Below, in pieces: positions 33,998-43,224 of a stretch of DNA of 64,000 nucleotides (its first letter is position 1; every line of letters begins with the position of its first letter). The notes beneath the pieces were generated by a model. That model did no database searches, had not been told where the DNA came from, and saw only the letters and a program-made list of their open reading frames with translations. The translations under genes were made by a program, and so were the position numbers. This stretch comes from Salipiger mangrovisoli (GTDB taxonomy: Bacteria; Pseudomonadota; Alphaproteobacteria; Rhodobacterales; Rhodobacteraceae): contig NZ_JADFFK010000002.1 of the NCBI RefSeq assembly GCF_015223355.1, forward strand, positions 186,001-250,000, given 5' to 3'.

Positions 33998-34924
33998 TCA
34001 GGCGGCGGGACGGCTGCGGGTCAGTTCCAGGAAGACGTCCTCGAGGTCGGCCTGCTCGGTGCGCACGTCGCGCAGGCTGATGCCGTGGGCACGCACCAGT
34101 CCCAGCACGTCCTCGGCGGTGGTCTCTCGGGCCCGGTAGTGGAGCGCGATCAGCCCGCCGTCGCGTGTCTCGGCCTTGATGCCGGGCGCCTCGGGCAGGG
34201 TGTCCGGCATGGTCTCGGGTGTGATCACCAGCGTCTTGGCGTCGATATTGCCCAGCAGGTTCGCCGTGCTGTCGCGCGCGGCGACCTCGCCGTGGTTGAT
34301 GATGGCGATCTCGTCGCACATCTCCTCGGCCTCCTCGAGGTAGTGGGTGGTGAGGATGATCGTCATGCCGCGCTCGGCGTTGAGCCGCCGCACGTTGCGC
34401 CAGAGCATCTGCCGCAGCTCGATGTCGACGCCGGCGGTGGGCTCGTCGAGCACGAGGATGTGCGGCGCGTGCACCAGCGCCTTGCCCAGCAGCAGCCGGC
34501 GGCGCATGCCGCCCGAGAGGGTGCGGGCATAGGCCTCGGCCTTGTCCTCGAGCCCGACCAGCTCGAGGATCTCGTCGGTGCGCCGGTCGCGTTTGGGCAC
34601 GCCGTAGAGCCCGGCCTGCACCTCGAGCGCGCCGCGCGGGGTGAAGAACGGGTCGAGGTTCAGCTCCTGCGGCATCACCCCGATGGCGGCGCGCGACTGG
34701 CGCGGGTTGCGGTCCTGGTCCCAGCCCCAGATCGACACCTTGCCGGCGCTCTTCACCACCAGCCCGGCGAGGATGTTGATCAGCGTCGACTTGCCCGCCC
34801 CGTTCGGGCCGAGCAGGCCGAAGATCGACCCCTGCGGCACGTTCAGGTCGATGCCCTTCAGGGCCTGCTTGCCACCTGCGTAGGTCTTGCGCAGCCCTTC
34901 GATGCGGATCGCGTCGTCACTCAT
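33998..34924 (-). CDS. ABC transporter ATP-binding protein (ABC-2/CcmA type), without a neighbouring permease
   Basis: 308 residues. Walker A GPNGAGKS (39-46), signature TLSGGMRRRLLLGKAL, Walker B HILVLDEPTAGVD and switch TTHYLEE. After residue 220 comes a C-terminal domain (VITPETMPDT..., DVFLELTRSRP) of the drug-exporter ATPase class (DrrA-like). No ABC-2 permease gene is adjacent; the next gene on the same strand is far. It may serve a permease encoded elsewhere, or be the ATPase of an export system. Divergent from the CHCC zinc finger gene. Confidence 0.88.
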   Translation of the reverse strand: MSDDAIRIEGLRKTYAGGKQALKGIDLNVPQGSIFGLLGPNGAGKSTLINILAGLVVKSAGKVSIWGWDQDRNPRQSRAAIGVMPQELNLDPFFTPRGALEVQAGLYGVPKRDRRTDEILELVGLEDKAEAYARTLSGGMRRRLLLGKALVHAPHILVLDEPTAGVDIELRQMLWRNVRRLNAERGMTIILTTHYLEEAEEMCDEIAIINHGEVAARDSTANLLGNIDAKTLVITPETMPDTLPEAPGIKAETRDGGLIALHYRARETTAEDVLGLVRAHGISLRDVRTEQADLEDVFLELTRSRPAA

Positions 34925-34998
34925 GCCGAGCCTTGCTCCCGTGTCTGACTTGTCTCATAACGCAGGTAGTGCAAAGCCAGTGAAAAGGGAACCGGAGC

Positions 34999-35178
34999 AT
35001 GGCCACCGAGGCGCCCGAGACCAAATTCGTCGACAGCTACCGCATCGCCTGCGACGGCGGCGAGGGGGCTCTTGGCCACCCGCGCGTCTGGCTCTCGCTG
35101 CCGCATGAGACCGGCGTCGTGGAATGCCCCTATTGCGATGCGCGCTACGTGCACAAGGACTTCGAGGGCAAGGTCTGA
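34999..35178 (+). CDS. Small CHCC zinc-finger protein (NDUFS6/complex I 13 kDa-like)
   Basis: 59-residue protein. C18-x8-H27-x15-C43-x2-C46 is the zf-CHCC zinc site, and DSYRIACDGGEGALGHPRVW with a VECPYCDARYV end match the mitochondrial complex I subunit NDUFS6 and its alphaproteobacterial relatives, which bind zinc and aid assembly of NADH:quinone oxidoreductase. GGAG precedes the ATG. It is encoded alone, away from any nuo operon in view, as in many alphaproteobacteria. Confidence 0.85.
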   Translation: MATEAPETKFVDSYRIACDGGEGALGHPRVWLSLPHETGVVECPYCDARYVHKDFEGKV

Positions 35179-35207
35179 GCGCCCGCCGGACCATCTGACC
35201 CCGGTTC

Positions 35208-36134
35208 ATGCTCGCAGTATTTCTCAAGGTTCTGCCGTTCTTCGCGCTGATCGGCCTCGGCTACGGGGCCGCGCGGATCAGATTCTTCTCGGAGCAATCC
35301 GTCGCGGCGATCACCCGCTTCGTCTTCTACTTCGCCCTCTCGGCGATGCTCTTCCGCTTTTCCGCCACGCTGTCGATTTCCGAGATCTTCGACCCGCGCG
35401 TGGCCTCGGCCTATCTCTTCGGCACCGCGGCGGTCTACGCGGTGGCCACGGTGGTCGGTTTCATCCGGCGGCAGGACGTGCAGACCACGGCGATCGAGGC
35501 GCAATGCGCGGCGATCGGCAACACCGGCTTTCTTGGCGTGCCGATGCTGGCGGTGCTGCTGGGGCAGGCGGCGGTGGGGCCGATCATCCTGATGCTGTCG
35601 ATCGACCTCATCGTCTTCTCGACGCTGCTGGTCATCCTCGTCACCGGCGCGCGTGAGGGGCGGCTGACCCCGGCCACGCTGAAACGGGTCGGGCTGGGGC
35701 TGGTGCAGAACCCGATGATCGTCTCGATTGCGGCGGGGCTCTGCGTCTCGGGCTCGGGGCTGACGCTGCCCGCGCCGATCACCGAATTCCTGACCATCCT
35801 CGGCAATGCCGCGACGCCCGGCGCGCTTTTCGCCATCGGTGCCTCGCTGGCCTCGAAGAGCGCCGAGCGGCTGGCGGTGGCGGGCTGGCTGAGTTTCTGC
35901 AAGCTGGTGCTGCATCCGGGTTTCGTGGCGATCGGGGCCTTCCTGCTGTTCCCGGTCACCGCCTACCAGGCGGCGGTGATGGTCTCGGCGGCGGCGCTGC
36001 CGGTGGCGGGCAACGTCTTCATCCTGGCGCAGCACTACGGCATCGCGCCGCAGCGGGTTTCGGCGGCGATCCTGGTCTCGACGACGGCCAGCATCCTGAC
36101 GGTCAGCGCGGTGATTGCCTGGGTGCATCCCTGA
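35208..36134 (+). CDS. AEC family transporter (auxin efflux carrier-like)
   Basis: 308 residues with about ten hydrophobic segments arranged as two five-helix halves. FFALIGLGYGAARIRFFSEQ and CAAIGNTGFLGVPMLAVLLG, with the conserved NTGFLG in the crossing region, identify the AEC/PIN-type family of membrane carriers for organic acids. The bacterial substrates include malate and malonate; here the substrate is not readable. It follows the zinc-finger gene by 29 bases. A long hairpin after the stop probably ends its transcript. Confidence 0.87.
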   Translation: MLAVFLKVLPFFALIGLGYGAARIRFFSEQSVAAITRFVFYFALSAMLFRFSATLSISEIFDPRVASAYLFGTAAVYAVATVVGFIRRQDVQTTAIEAQCAAIGNTGFLGVPMLAVLLGQAAVGPIILMLSIDLIVFSTLLVILVTGAREGRLTPATLKRVGLGLVQNPMIVSIAAGLCVSGSGLTLPAPITEFLTILGNAATPGALFAIGASLASKSAERLAVAGWLSFCKLVLHPGFVAIGAFLLFPVTAYQAAVMVSAAALPVAGNVFILAQHYGIAPQRVSAAILVSTTASILTVSAVIAWVHP

Positions 36135-36153
36135 ACCGCCGCGCCCCGTTCCA

Positions 36154-36202
36154 CCCCTTGCGCCACGTCATCCCGGCGGGGTAGCCCTTGGCGCAACAGG
36201 GG
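36154..36202. terminator. Hairpin between AEC and fghA genes
   Basis: TTGCGCCA (36158-36165) pairs exactly with TGGCGCAA (36189-36196); flanking CCCC and GGGG (36154-36157, 36199-36202) extend it past a two-base bulge. It lies 31 bases before the fghA start, so it could also be a leader structure. Confidence 0.5.
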
Positions 36203-36232
36203 CCGAGCCCCGGCGCAAACAGGAGAGCCACC

Positions 36233-37063
36233 ATGGAAACCAAATCCGAGAACCGCTGCTTCGGCGGCGTGCAGGGCGTCTACAGCCATGCCTCCGAAGC
36301 CTGCGGCGGCGAGATGACCTTCGGTCTGTTCCTGCCCGAGATGGCCAAGGACATGGAAGTCCCGGTGCTTTGGTACCTCTCGGGGCTGACTTGCACCCAT
36401 GAGAATGCCATGACCAAGGCCGGGGCGCAGGCCTGGGCCGCCGAGGCAGGCGTGGCGCTGGTCTTCCCCGACACGAGCCCGCGCGGCGAGGGCGTGGCCG
36501 ACGACGAGGCCTATGACCTCGGCAAGGGCGCGGGCTTCTACGTCAACGCCACCGAGGACCCCTGGGCGCCGCATTTCCGCATGTGGGACTACGTGGCCGA
36601 GGAGCTGCCGGCGCTGATCGGGCAGGAGTTCTCGCTCGATATGGAGCGGCAGGCGATCACCGGCCACTCGATGGGCGGCCATGGCGCGCTGACGCTGGCG
36701 ATGTCGCTGCCGGGTCGCTTCCGTTCGGTCTCGGCCTTCGCGCCGATCGCCAACCCGACGCAGAGCGACTGGGGCCGCAAGCAACTGGGCGCCTACCTTG
36801 GCGCGGACGAGAGCAAGTGGGCGGCGCATGATTCCACCCTGCTGATGCGCGAGACGGGATTCGACGGGCCGGTGCTGATCGACCAGGGCGGCAGCGACCA
36901 GTTCCTGCACCTGCTGAACCCCGAGGCGCTGGCCGAGGCGATGGCGGCGAAGCGTCAGGCGGGCAGCTTCCGCATCCAGCCGGGCTATGACCACAGCTAC
37001 TTCTTCGTCTCGAGTTTCATGGAAGAGCATATCGCCTTCCACGCAGAGGCGCTCTACGCGTGA
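36233..37063 (+). CDS. fghA: S-formylglutathione hydrolase
   Basis: 276-residue alpha/beta hydrolase of the esterase D family. [10 protein letters not shown] holds nucleophile S146; [38 protein letters not shown] and [16 protein letters not shown] (with the catalytic histidine) are diagnostic. It hydrolyses S-formylglutathione to formate and glutathione in glutathione-dependent formaldehyde oxidation, in the cytosol. The partner dehydrogenase (adhI/flhA) is not in this window. AGGAGAG lies upstream. Its stop overlaps the GTG start of yaiI by four bases. Confidence 0.95.
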   Translation: METKSENRCFGGVQGVYSHASEACGGEMTFGLFLPEMAKDMEVPVLWYLSGLTCTHENAMTKAGAQAWAAEAGVALVFPDTSPRGEGVADDEAYDLGKGAGFYVNATEDPWAPHFRMWDYVAEELPALIGQEFSLDMERQAITGHSMGGHGALTLAMSLPGRFRSVSAFAPIANPTQSDWGRKQLGAYLGADESKWAAHDSTLLMRETGFDGPVLIDQGGSDQFLHLLNPEALAEAMAAKRQAGSFRIQPGYDHSYFFVSSFMEEHIAFHAEALYA

Positions 37064-37509
37064 CGCTCTACATCGACGCCGACGCCTGCCCGGTGAAGGA
37101 GGAGGCGGAGCGCGTGGCGAGCCGCCACCGCCTGCGGATGGTGCTGGTGTCGAACGGCGGGCTGCGCCCCTCGCGCAACCCGCTGGTCGAGGTGGTGACC
37201 GTCGCCGCCGGTCCCGACGAGGCGGACATGTGGATCGCCGAGCGGGCCGGCAAGGGCGACGTGGTGGTCACCAGCGACATCCCCCTTGCGGCCCGCTGCA
37301 TCGAGGGTGGGGCGCGGGTGCTGCGCCCCGACGGCGAGGTCTTCACCCCCGGCAACATCGGCGCGCAACTGGCAATGCGCGACCTGATGCAAGATATCCG
37401 CGCTTCGGATCCTTTCTACCAGAGCGGGAAAGGCCGGAGCTTTACAAAGAATGACCGTTCCCGTTTCCTAAATGCGCTAGAGCGCGAGGTCCGCGCTGCA
37501 GGGGACTAG
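37060..37509 (+). CDS. YaiI/YqxD family (UPF0178) protein
   Basis: 149 residues. [56 protein letters not shown] and [18 protein letters not shown] are the UPF0178 (DUF188) signature, a PIN-like fold with conserved acidic residues. Biochemical function is unsettled. GTG 37060 overlaps the fghA stop codon (GTGA), indicating coupled translation. It is followed three bases later by an HAD-family gene. Confidence 0.9.
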   Translation: MTLYIDADACPVKEEAERVASRHRLRMVLVSNGGLRPSRNPLVEVVTVAAGPDEADMWIAERAGKGDVVVTSDIPLAARCIEGGARVLRPDGEVFTPGNIGAQLAMRDLMQDIRASDPFYQSGKGRSFTKNDRSRFLNALEREVRAAGD

Positions 37510-37512
37510 GAA

Positions 37513-38133
37513 ATGACCATCGAAGCCGTTGTCTTAGACATCGGGAACGTGCTGATAGAGTGGCAGCCCGAACGATACTATGATCGCCTCATGGGCGAGG
37601 AACGCAGGCGAAAAATGTTCGCCGAGATCGACCTTCACGACATGAATGACAGGGTCGATCGCGGCGAGGATTTCCGCAGCACCGTCTACGAGGCGGCCGT
37701 ACAGAACCCGGACTGGCACGACGAGGTCCGGCACTGGCACGACCATTGGATCGACCTCGCGAGCCCGGAGATCCCGGAGTCCGTCGCGCTCTTGCGGGCG
37801 CTTCGGGCGCGTGGCGTGCCGGTCTTCGCGCTGAGCAATTTCGGCATCGGCACCTTCGAGATCGCCGAGGAGGCCTATCCGTTTCTCGGGGAATTCGACC
37901 GCCGGTTCATCTCGGGGCACATGGGCGTCACGAAGCCCGATGCCGAGATCTACGCGCGGCTCGAAGCCGAGAGCGGGGTGGCGCCGGAGCGGCTGCTGTT
38001 CACCGATGACCGCGAAGAGAACATCGCCGCCGCCGCAGCGCGGGGGTGGCAGGTGCACCTGTTCGAGAGGCCGGAGGCCTGGGAACGCTGCCTGATCTCC
38101 CACGGGCTTCTGCCGGAGCGCGACGCGGCATGA
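37513..38133 (+). CDS. HAD family hydrolase (YihX/dehalogenase-like)
   Basis: 206 residues of the HAD superfamily subfamily IA. The nucleophile motif is VVLDIGNVLIEW with D9; the second position of the usual DxD is glycine, as in YihX-like sugar phosphatases and 2-haloacid dehalogenase-like proteins. Motif II is FALSN, motif III a lysine in GVTKPD, motif IV FTDDREEN. A capping insert follows residue 15. Substrate not known. It starts three bases after yaiI and ends in an ATGA overlap with the next gene. Confidence 0.83.
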   Translation: MTIEAVVLDIGNVLIEWQPERYYDRLMGEERRRKMFAEIDLHDMNDRVDRGEDFRSTVYEAAVQNPDWHDEVRHWHDHWIDLASPEIPESVALLRALRARGVPVFALSNFGIGTFEIAEEAYPFLGEFDRRFISGHMGVTKPDAEIYARLEAESGVAPERLLFTDDREENIAAAAARGWQVHLFERPEAWERCLISHGLLPERDAA

Positions 38134-39071
38134 GCTACACGCTTGGCGCCATCGCATTGGCGCTGCCGCTGCTCGCGGCGCTTCCGGGGATTGGCGAACT
38201 CCGCCGCCGGAAGCTTGACCGAACCTGCCAGACCGAGGCACCGGGGCAGTTTGCCCGGCTCTCGCAGGGCGACACCCACTACAGCCTGACCGGTCCCGAG
38301 GGGGGCGACCTGGTGGTCTGCATCCACGGGCTGACCGCCTCTTCGGTGGTGTTCAAGGCGCTGGCGCGGCATCTTGCGGCGCAGGGAAAGCGGGTGCTGA
38401 CCTACGACCTCTACGGGCGCGGCTATTCCGACCGCCCGCGGGCAATCCAGACCCCGGCCTTCCTGACCCGCCAGCTGCACGAGCTGCTCGGGGCGCTGAA
38501 GCTCGAGGCTCCGTTCACCTTGCTTGGCTATTCGCTGGGCGCCACGGTGGCGGTGCAATTCGCGGCCGAGATGCCCGAGCGCGTCACGCGGCTGGTGCTT
38601 TTGGCACCGGCGGGCATCGAGTCGGACCTGTCGCCGATCGTCGAGTGGACGGCCGAGCATCGGGGTCTCGGGGATTGGCTGTTCCACATGGTGTTCCCCA
38701 AGGCGCACCGGCAGAACGTCATCGAGAGCTCGGACGCGCGCAGCGAAGTGCCCGAGATCGACCGCGTCCACCTGGCGGAACTCGAGCGGCGCGGCTACGT
38801 GCGTTCGGTGCTGTCGAGCCTGCGCGGCTGCCTGCTGGAGCCGCAGGAGGCCATTCACCGGCGGATTGCCGGGCTTGGTCTCCCGATGCTGGCGATCTGG
38901 GGCGGGCAGGACAGGATGGTGGGGGCGGGCAGCATCGAGCAGCTTGCGGCCTGGAATCCGGCGGTGGAGCAGAGGGTCATCGAAGATGCCTGGCACGGCA
39001 TCCCGCACACCCATGCCCTTCAGGTCGCGCAGCTTGTCTGCGCGCAGGAGCACGCGCGCGAGTTCGCCTGA
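38130..39071 (+). CDS. Alpha/beta hydrolase with N-terminal membrane anchor
   Basis: 313 residues. Residues 3-19 are hydrophobic (YTLGAIALALPLLAALPGI) and may be a membrane anchor or uncleaved signal. HG dipeptide IHGLTASS, nucleophile motif GYSLGA, acid in GGQDRM and histidine in EDAWHGIPHTH give a complete hydrolase triad. The fold is that of MhpC-like esterases/lipases; substrate unknown. ATG 38130 overlaps the HAD stop by four bases. With fghA, yaiI and HAD it forms a four-gene run. Confidence 0.8.
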   Translation: MSYTLGAIALALPLLAALPGIGELRRRKLDRTCQTEAPGQFARLSQGDTHYSLTGPEGGDLVVCIHGLTASSVVFKALARHLAAQGKRVLTYDLYGRGYSDRPRAIQTPAFLTRQLHELLGALKLEAPFTLLGYSLGATVAVQFAAEMPERVTRLVLLAPAGIESDLSPIVEWTAEHRGLGDWLFHMVFPKAHRQNVIESSDARSEVPEIDRVHLAELERRGYVRSVLSSLRGCLLEPQEAIHRRIAGLGLPMLAIWGGQDRMVGAGSIEQLAAWNPAVEQRVIEDAWHGIPHTHALQVAQLVCAQEHAREFA

Positions 39072-39101
39072 CGGCTGCTCGCACGCGCTGTCCGGTCGGC
39101 C

Positions 39102-40340
39102 TCAGGCTGGCCGGACGGTGGCCACGCGGGGCGTCTCGCGCACCGGCAGGTGCACGATGGCGCTCAGCGCACCGACACCGACGCCGATCCACCACACCAG
39201 CGTGTAGTCGCCGTAGATGTCGTACATCCGACCGCCCAGCCAGACTCCGAGGAAGCCGCCGAGCTGGTGGCTGAAGAACACGATGCCGTAGAGCGTGCCC
39301 ATGTAGCGCAGCCCGTAGAGATGCGCGACAAGCCCCGAGGTAAGCGGCACCGTCGCCAGCCACAGAGAGCCCATGACCACCGAGAAGACCAGCACGCTGA
39401 CCGGGGTGATCGGCAGCATGATGAACAGGCCGGCGGCGATGGTCCGGCCAAGGTAGATCAGCGCCAGAAGGTACTTGCGCGGCCAGCGCTTGCCGGCCCA
39501 GCCTGCCAGCAACGTGCCGCCGACGTTGGCCACGCCGATGACCGCGATCGACACCGCGCCAAGCGCCGAGGTGGTGGTCACGCCGATGTTGTGCAGCACG
39601 CTGCCCGCGGCGATGGGGCTGCAGAGCTCGGTCACGAAGGCCGGGAAGTGGGCGGTGACAAAGGCCAGCTGGTAGCCGCAGGAGAAGAAGCCGAGGAAGA
39701 TCAACGCGAACGACGGGTCGCGGAAGGCGCGGCCGAGGATCGTGCCCATGCTCTCCTCGAGCTCGGCCTTGCTGGCGGCGGGGGCGCGCATCAGCGGCAG
39801 GAACAGCAGCACCGCGAGGATCGCCACGGTGAACACCAGGAAGACCTGCTGCCAGGGCATGATACCGAGCATCCACTCCGCCATCGGCGCACCGAAAATC
39901 TGCCCGGCGCTGCCCGCGGCGGTGGCGATGGCGAGGCTCATCGAGCGGTTTTCGTCGGAAGAGGCGCGACCCACGACGGCGAGGATCACGCCAAAGCCGG
40001 TGCCCGCGACGCCGAAGCCGACCAGCACCTCGTAGAGCTGGTGCTGCACCGGGCTGACGGCGAAGCTCGAAAGCACGAGGCCCGCGGCGTAGATGATCGC
40101 GCCGAGGATGATCGCCTTGCGGTCGCCGATCTTCTCGGCCATCGCGCCGAAGATCGGCTGGCCGATGCCCCAGGCAAGGTTCTGGATCGCAATGGCGAGG
40201 CTGAATTCGGCGCGCGGCCAGTTGAACTCCTCGGCGATCGGGATCTGGAACACGCCGAAGCTGGCGCGGATCGCAAAGGAGATCAGGATGATCAGGCAGC
40301 CCACCACGAGGACGGGCGTGAAAAGGGGGGTGCGGCTCAT
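39102..40340 (-). CDS. MFS transporter
   Basis: 412 residues with twelve hydrophobic segments. The N-terminus VLVVGCLIILISFAIRASFG, GGTLLAGWAGKRWPRKYLL and the GxxxDxxGxR-like loop (AEKIGDRKAII) fit the major facilitator superfamily, oxalate/monocarboxylate-type (YbfB/OFA-like). Substrate unknown; no neighbour suggests one. AGGAG lies upstream of ATG 40340. It is convergent with the hydrolase and divergent from zapE, with a 139-base intergenic region between. Confidence 0.88.
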   Translation of the reverse strand: MSRTPLFTPVLVVGCLIILISFAIRASFGVFQIPIAEEFNWPRAEFSLAIAIQNLAWGIGQPIFGAMAEKIGDRKAIILGAIIYAAGLVLSSFAVSPVQHQLYEVLVGFGVAGTGFGVILAVVGRASSDENRSMSLAIATAAGSAGQIFGAPMAEWMLGIMPWQQVFLVFTVAILAVLLFLPLMRAPAASKAELEESMGTILGRAFRDPSFALIFLGFFSCGYQLAFVTAHFPAFVTELCSPIAAGSVLHNIGVTTTSALGAVSIAVIGVANVGGTLLAGWAGKRWPRKYLLALIYLGRTIAAGLFIMLPITPVSVLVFSVVMGSLWLATVPLTSGLVAHLYGLRYMGTLYGIVFFSHQLGGFLGVWLGGRMYDIYGDYTLVWWIGVGVGALSAIVHLPVRETPRVATVRPA

Positions 40341-40415
40341 TGGGGAGGCTCCTGCTGCGCCGCGGAAGCTTTACGGCATCTGAACGCAGGGTCAATTCGC
40401 GTTTCATGATTTGAA

Positions 40416-40434
40416 ACATCACGATGCGTGATGT
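40416..40434. promoter_or_regulatory. Inverted repeat in the MFS-zapE divergent region
   Basis: ACATCAC (40416-40422) and GTGATGT (40428-40434) form an exact 7-base inverted repeat with a 5-base spacer; a second pair, GTTTC and GAAAC, lies just to the left at 40401-40417. It is a candidate operator for the MFS gene or zapE. No regulator gene is adjacent. Confidence 0.4.
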
Positions 40435-40479
40435 GCGGGGGGCCTACACAATCTCCGCGCGCCGCGCTATGGCGCGTGC

Positions 40480-41541
40480 ATGACCACGCTGATGGACCTC
40501 TACGACGAGAAGGTGGCCGAGGGCCTGCTGCTGCGCGATCCCGCGCAGGAAGAGGCGCTTCCCCATTTCGAGCGCATCCGTTCCGAGCTTGCCAAGCCGG
40601 TGAAGAAGGGTTTCTTCCGCAAGGCACCCGAGCCGCCAAGGGGGCTGTACCTCTGGGGCGGGGTGGGGCGCGGCAAGTCCATGCTGATGGACATGTTCGT
40701 CGAAAGCCTGCACGTGCCGGTGCGTCGGGTACACTTCCACGCCTTCATGCAGGAGATGCAGTCCGACCTGCACCGGCTGCGCGAGCAGGGCGTCTCGGAT
40801 CCCGTGGTGCCTATGGCCAAGAAGGTCTCGGACGCGGTGAAGGTGCTGGCCTTCGACGAGATGCAGATCACCGACATCGGCGACGCCATGCTGGTGGGAC
40901 GGCTGTTCGAGCAGCTCTTTGCGGCGGGCACGGTGGTGGTGACCACCTCGAACCGCGTTCCGGACGATCTTTACAAGGACGGGCTCAATCGCCAGCTCTT
41001 CCTGCCCTTCATCAAGCAGATCAAGGAGAAGCTCGAGGTGCGCGAGCTGGTCTCCGAAAAGGATCACCGGCAGGACCGGCTGAAGGGCGCGCAGGTCTAT
41101 TTCTGCCCGGTGACCGCCGAGACCCGCGCGCAGATCGACCATGTCTGGAAGGAACTGACGCACGGCCACGAGGAAGTTCTGACGTTGCACATCAAGACCC
41201 GCAAGGTCGAGCTGCCGCGCTACTGGAACGGCGTCGCGCGGGCGTCGTTCTACGACCTCTGCGGCCAGCCGTTGGGCCCGGCCGACTACCTTGCGCTGGC
41301 CGACGCGGTGCGGGTGCTGGTGATCGAGGACATCCCGCGCCTCGGCCGGGGCAACTTCAACGAGGCCAAGCGCTTCGTCACGCTGGTCGATGCGCTCTAC
41401 GAGGCCAAGGTGAAGCTGATCGCCAGCGCGGTGGACGAGCCAGAGAGCCTTTACGTCGAGGGCGCCGGGGCCTTCGAGTTCGAGCGCACTGCCAGCCGGT
41501 TGCGCGAGATGCAGGATGCGGACTGGGGCAAGCCGATCTGA
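40480..41541 (+). CDS. zapE: Cell division ATPase ZapE
   Basis: 353 residues of the AFG1/ZapE family. Walker A GGVGRGKS (60-67), Walker B VLAFDEMQITD, and VPVRRVHFHAFMQEMQSDLH, FEFERTASRLREM are family-specific. In E. coli ZapE regulates Z-ring constriction; the mitochondrial homologue is involved in protein turnover. A terminator hairpin follows at 41579. The start codon has no strong ribosome site; the reading matches the usual N-terminus MDLYDEKVAEG. Confidence 0.93.
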   Translation: MTTLMDLYDEKVAEGLLLRDPAQEEALPHFERIRSELAKPVKKGFFRKAPEPPRGLYLWGGVGRGKSMLMDMFVESLHVPVRRVHFHAFMQEMQSDLHRLREQGVSDPVVPMAKKVSDAVKVLAFDEMQITDIGDAMLVGRLFEQLFAAGTVVVTTSNRVPDDLYKDGLNRQLFLPFIKQIKEKLEVRELVSEKDHRQDRLKGAQVYFCPVTAETRAQIDHVWKELTHGHEEVLTLHIKTRKVELPRYWNGVARASFYDLCGQPLGPADYLALADAVRVLVIEDIPRLGRGNFNEAKRFVTLVDALYEAKVKLIASAVDEPESLYVEGAGAFEFERTASRLREMQDADWGKPI

Positions 41542-41578
41542 GAGCTGTCGCCGGCTTCGGCGGACGCCACGCAAAAAG

Positions 41579-41600
41579 GAAGGGTCCCGAGGGACCCTTC
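41579..41600. terminator. Terminator after zapE
   Basis: GAAGGGTCCC (41579-41588) and GGGACCCTTC (41591-41600) form an exact inverted repeat, 38 bases after the stop codon. A T-rich stretch (TCGTTTTATATAAG) follows at 41608. Confidence 0.75.
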
Positions 41601-41669
41601 AAACTGCTCGTTTTATATAAGTCTTCTGCCTGCGATAGAAATCGTCTTCGGCCCCGAAGGGCCGTGGGC

Positions 41670-41822
41670 ATGGCAGAGAGTTCGGCAGCGGAGGCCACGC
41701 AGGAATTGCGCGTGACCGGTCTGTCCCTTTGGTGCCGTCTTGGCTGGCACCGCCCCGTAGCTCTGACTGTCCCCGAGCGCTTCACCGCGCAGATTGTGGT
41801 GAAGCGAAACCTTACAACCTAA
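41670..41822 (+). CDS. Possible small protein of unknown function
   Basis: A 50-residue ORF starting ATG 41670 with reading LSLWCRLGWHRPVALTVPER near the middle, in the 387-base zapE-folC gap. Composition looks protein-like and the reading ends at a TAA. The ribosome site is poor. A TATAAG-like stretch at 41613 could be a promoter. No family recognised. The rest of 41542-41928 holds only the terminator and an unassigned AT-richer stretch. Confidence 0.3.
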   Translation: MAESSAAEATQELRVTGLSLWCRLGWHRPVALTVPERFTAQIVVKRNLTT

Positions 41823-41928
41823 GCCTAGGTGACATTCGCGTGATCCGTCAAGATATAGTTGGTTAAACGAACCCTAAGAGTCCATTTTTTTCCAACTACC
41901 ATCCTTGGTGCCGCTACGGCAGCCGCTT

Positions 41929-43224
41929 TCAGCCGTTTTCGCGCAGCACCGTGCCTGCCAGGTAGAGCGAGCCGCAGATCAATACGCGGGCGCGCGGCTC
42001 CTCGGCAGTGATGGCTGCCAGTGCGGCGCGGACGTCGGCGGCGGCATGGGCGCGCAGCCCCGAGGCGCGGGCGATGCGGGCGGTTTCCTCGGCTTCCAGC
42101 GTCGCCGGGGCATCGGGGATCGACACCGAGGTCAGGCTGTCGGCCACCGCGGCGAGGGGGCGCAGGTAGCCGCCGATGTCCTTGGTGTTCAGCATGCCGC
42201 AGATCAGGTGCGTCGGGCGGCGCGGCATCCGGGCGATGTGCTCGGCCAGGGCCTCTCCCGCCGCCGGGTTGTGGCCGCCGTCGAGCCAGAGCTCGGCCTG
42301 CGGTGCCGCCGAGACCAGCGGGCCACGGGTCAGGCGCTGCATGCGCGCGGGCCAGTCGGCCGAGGTCACCGCCGCCTCGCAGGCGGGCTCGTCCATGCCG
42401 AGGTGGCGCAGCGCGGCCAGCGCGGCACCGGCATTGTGGAGCTGGTGCTTGCCCGGCAGGTTGGGCAGTGGCAGGTCCAGAAGCCCGGTCTCGTCCTGGT
42501 AGACCATGCGGCCGCGCTCTTCCCAGACGTGCCAGTGCTGGCCATGCGCCAGAAGCGGAACGCCGAGTTGGGTCGCGCGGGCCTCGATGACCTCCATCGC
42601 TTCGTCGGGTTGCGGGCCGACCACGCAGGGCACGCCGCGCTTGAGGATGCCGGCCTTCTCGCCGGCGATCTCGGCCAGCGTCTCGCCGAGGTACTGCTGG
42701 TGATCCAGCGAGATCGGCGTGAGGATGGTCAGCGCGGGTTGCTCGACGACGTTGGTCGCGTCGAGGCGGCCGCCGAGGCCGGTTTCCAGCAGCGTGTAGT
42801 CGGCGGGCGTGCGGGCAAAGGCCAGCAGAGCGGCGCAGGTGGTGATTTCGAAATAGGTGATCTGCTCGTGCTGGTTCTTCTCCCAGCATTCGTCGAGCAC
42901 GGCGCTCAACGCTTCTTCCGAAATCAGTTCTCCGGCCAGCCGGATGCGTTCGTGGAAGCGCACGAGATGCGGCGAGACATAGGCGTGCACGCGCTTGCCG
43001 GCAGCTTCGAGCCCGGCGCGGATCATCGCCTGCGTCGAGCCCTTGCCGTTGGTCCCGGCAAGGTGGATCACCGGCGGCAGGGCGCGCTCGGGGTGGTCCA
43101 GCGCGTCCAGCAGCCGCCAGACCCGGTCGAGGGTCAGGTCGATGATCTTGGGGTGCAGGGACATCATCCGCTCGAGGATCACGTCCGACCCAGCGGGTCC
43201 CGTCACGCTGTCCACGCTGCTCAC
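41929..43224 (-). CDS. folC: Bifunctional folylpolyglutamate/dihydrofolate synthase FolC
   Basis: 431 residues of the Mur-ligase-like family. P-loop GTNGKGS (57-63), [29 protein letters not shown], and the C-terminal [10 protein letters not shown] are typical of FolC, which adds glutamate to folates and makes dihydrofolate from dihydropteroate in the cytosol. The GTG start at 43224 overlaps the accD stop (GTGA), so the two are co-translated. The accD-folC order is conserved in bacteria. Confidence 0.94.
   Translation of the reverse strand: MSSVDSVTGPAGSDVILERMMSLHPKIIDLTLDRVWRLLDALDHPERALPPVIHLAGTNGKGSTQAMIRAGLEAAGKRVHAYVSPHLVRFHERIRLAGELISEEALSAVLDECWEKNQHEQITYFEITTCAALLAFARTPADYTLLETGLGGRLDATNVVEQPALTILTPISLDHQQYLGETLAEIAGEKAGILKRGVPCVVGPQPDEAMEVIEARATQLGVPLLAHGQHWHVWEERGRMVYQDETGLLDLPLPNLPGKHQLHNAGAALAALRHLGMDEPACEAAVTSADWPARMQRLTRGPLVSAAPQAELWLDGGHNPAAGEALAEHIARMPRRPTHLICGMLNTKDIGGYLRPLAAVADSLTSVSIPDAPATLEAEETARIARASGLRAHAAADVRAALAAITAEEPRARVLICGSLYLAGTVLRENG

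Noticed and set aside
41863-41877. CtrA-like site TTAA-N7-CTAA
   Set aside because: It has one mismatch, and no gene starts to its left on the minus strand or close by to its right on the plus strand, so it has no clear target.
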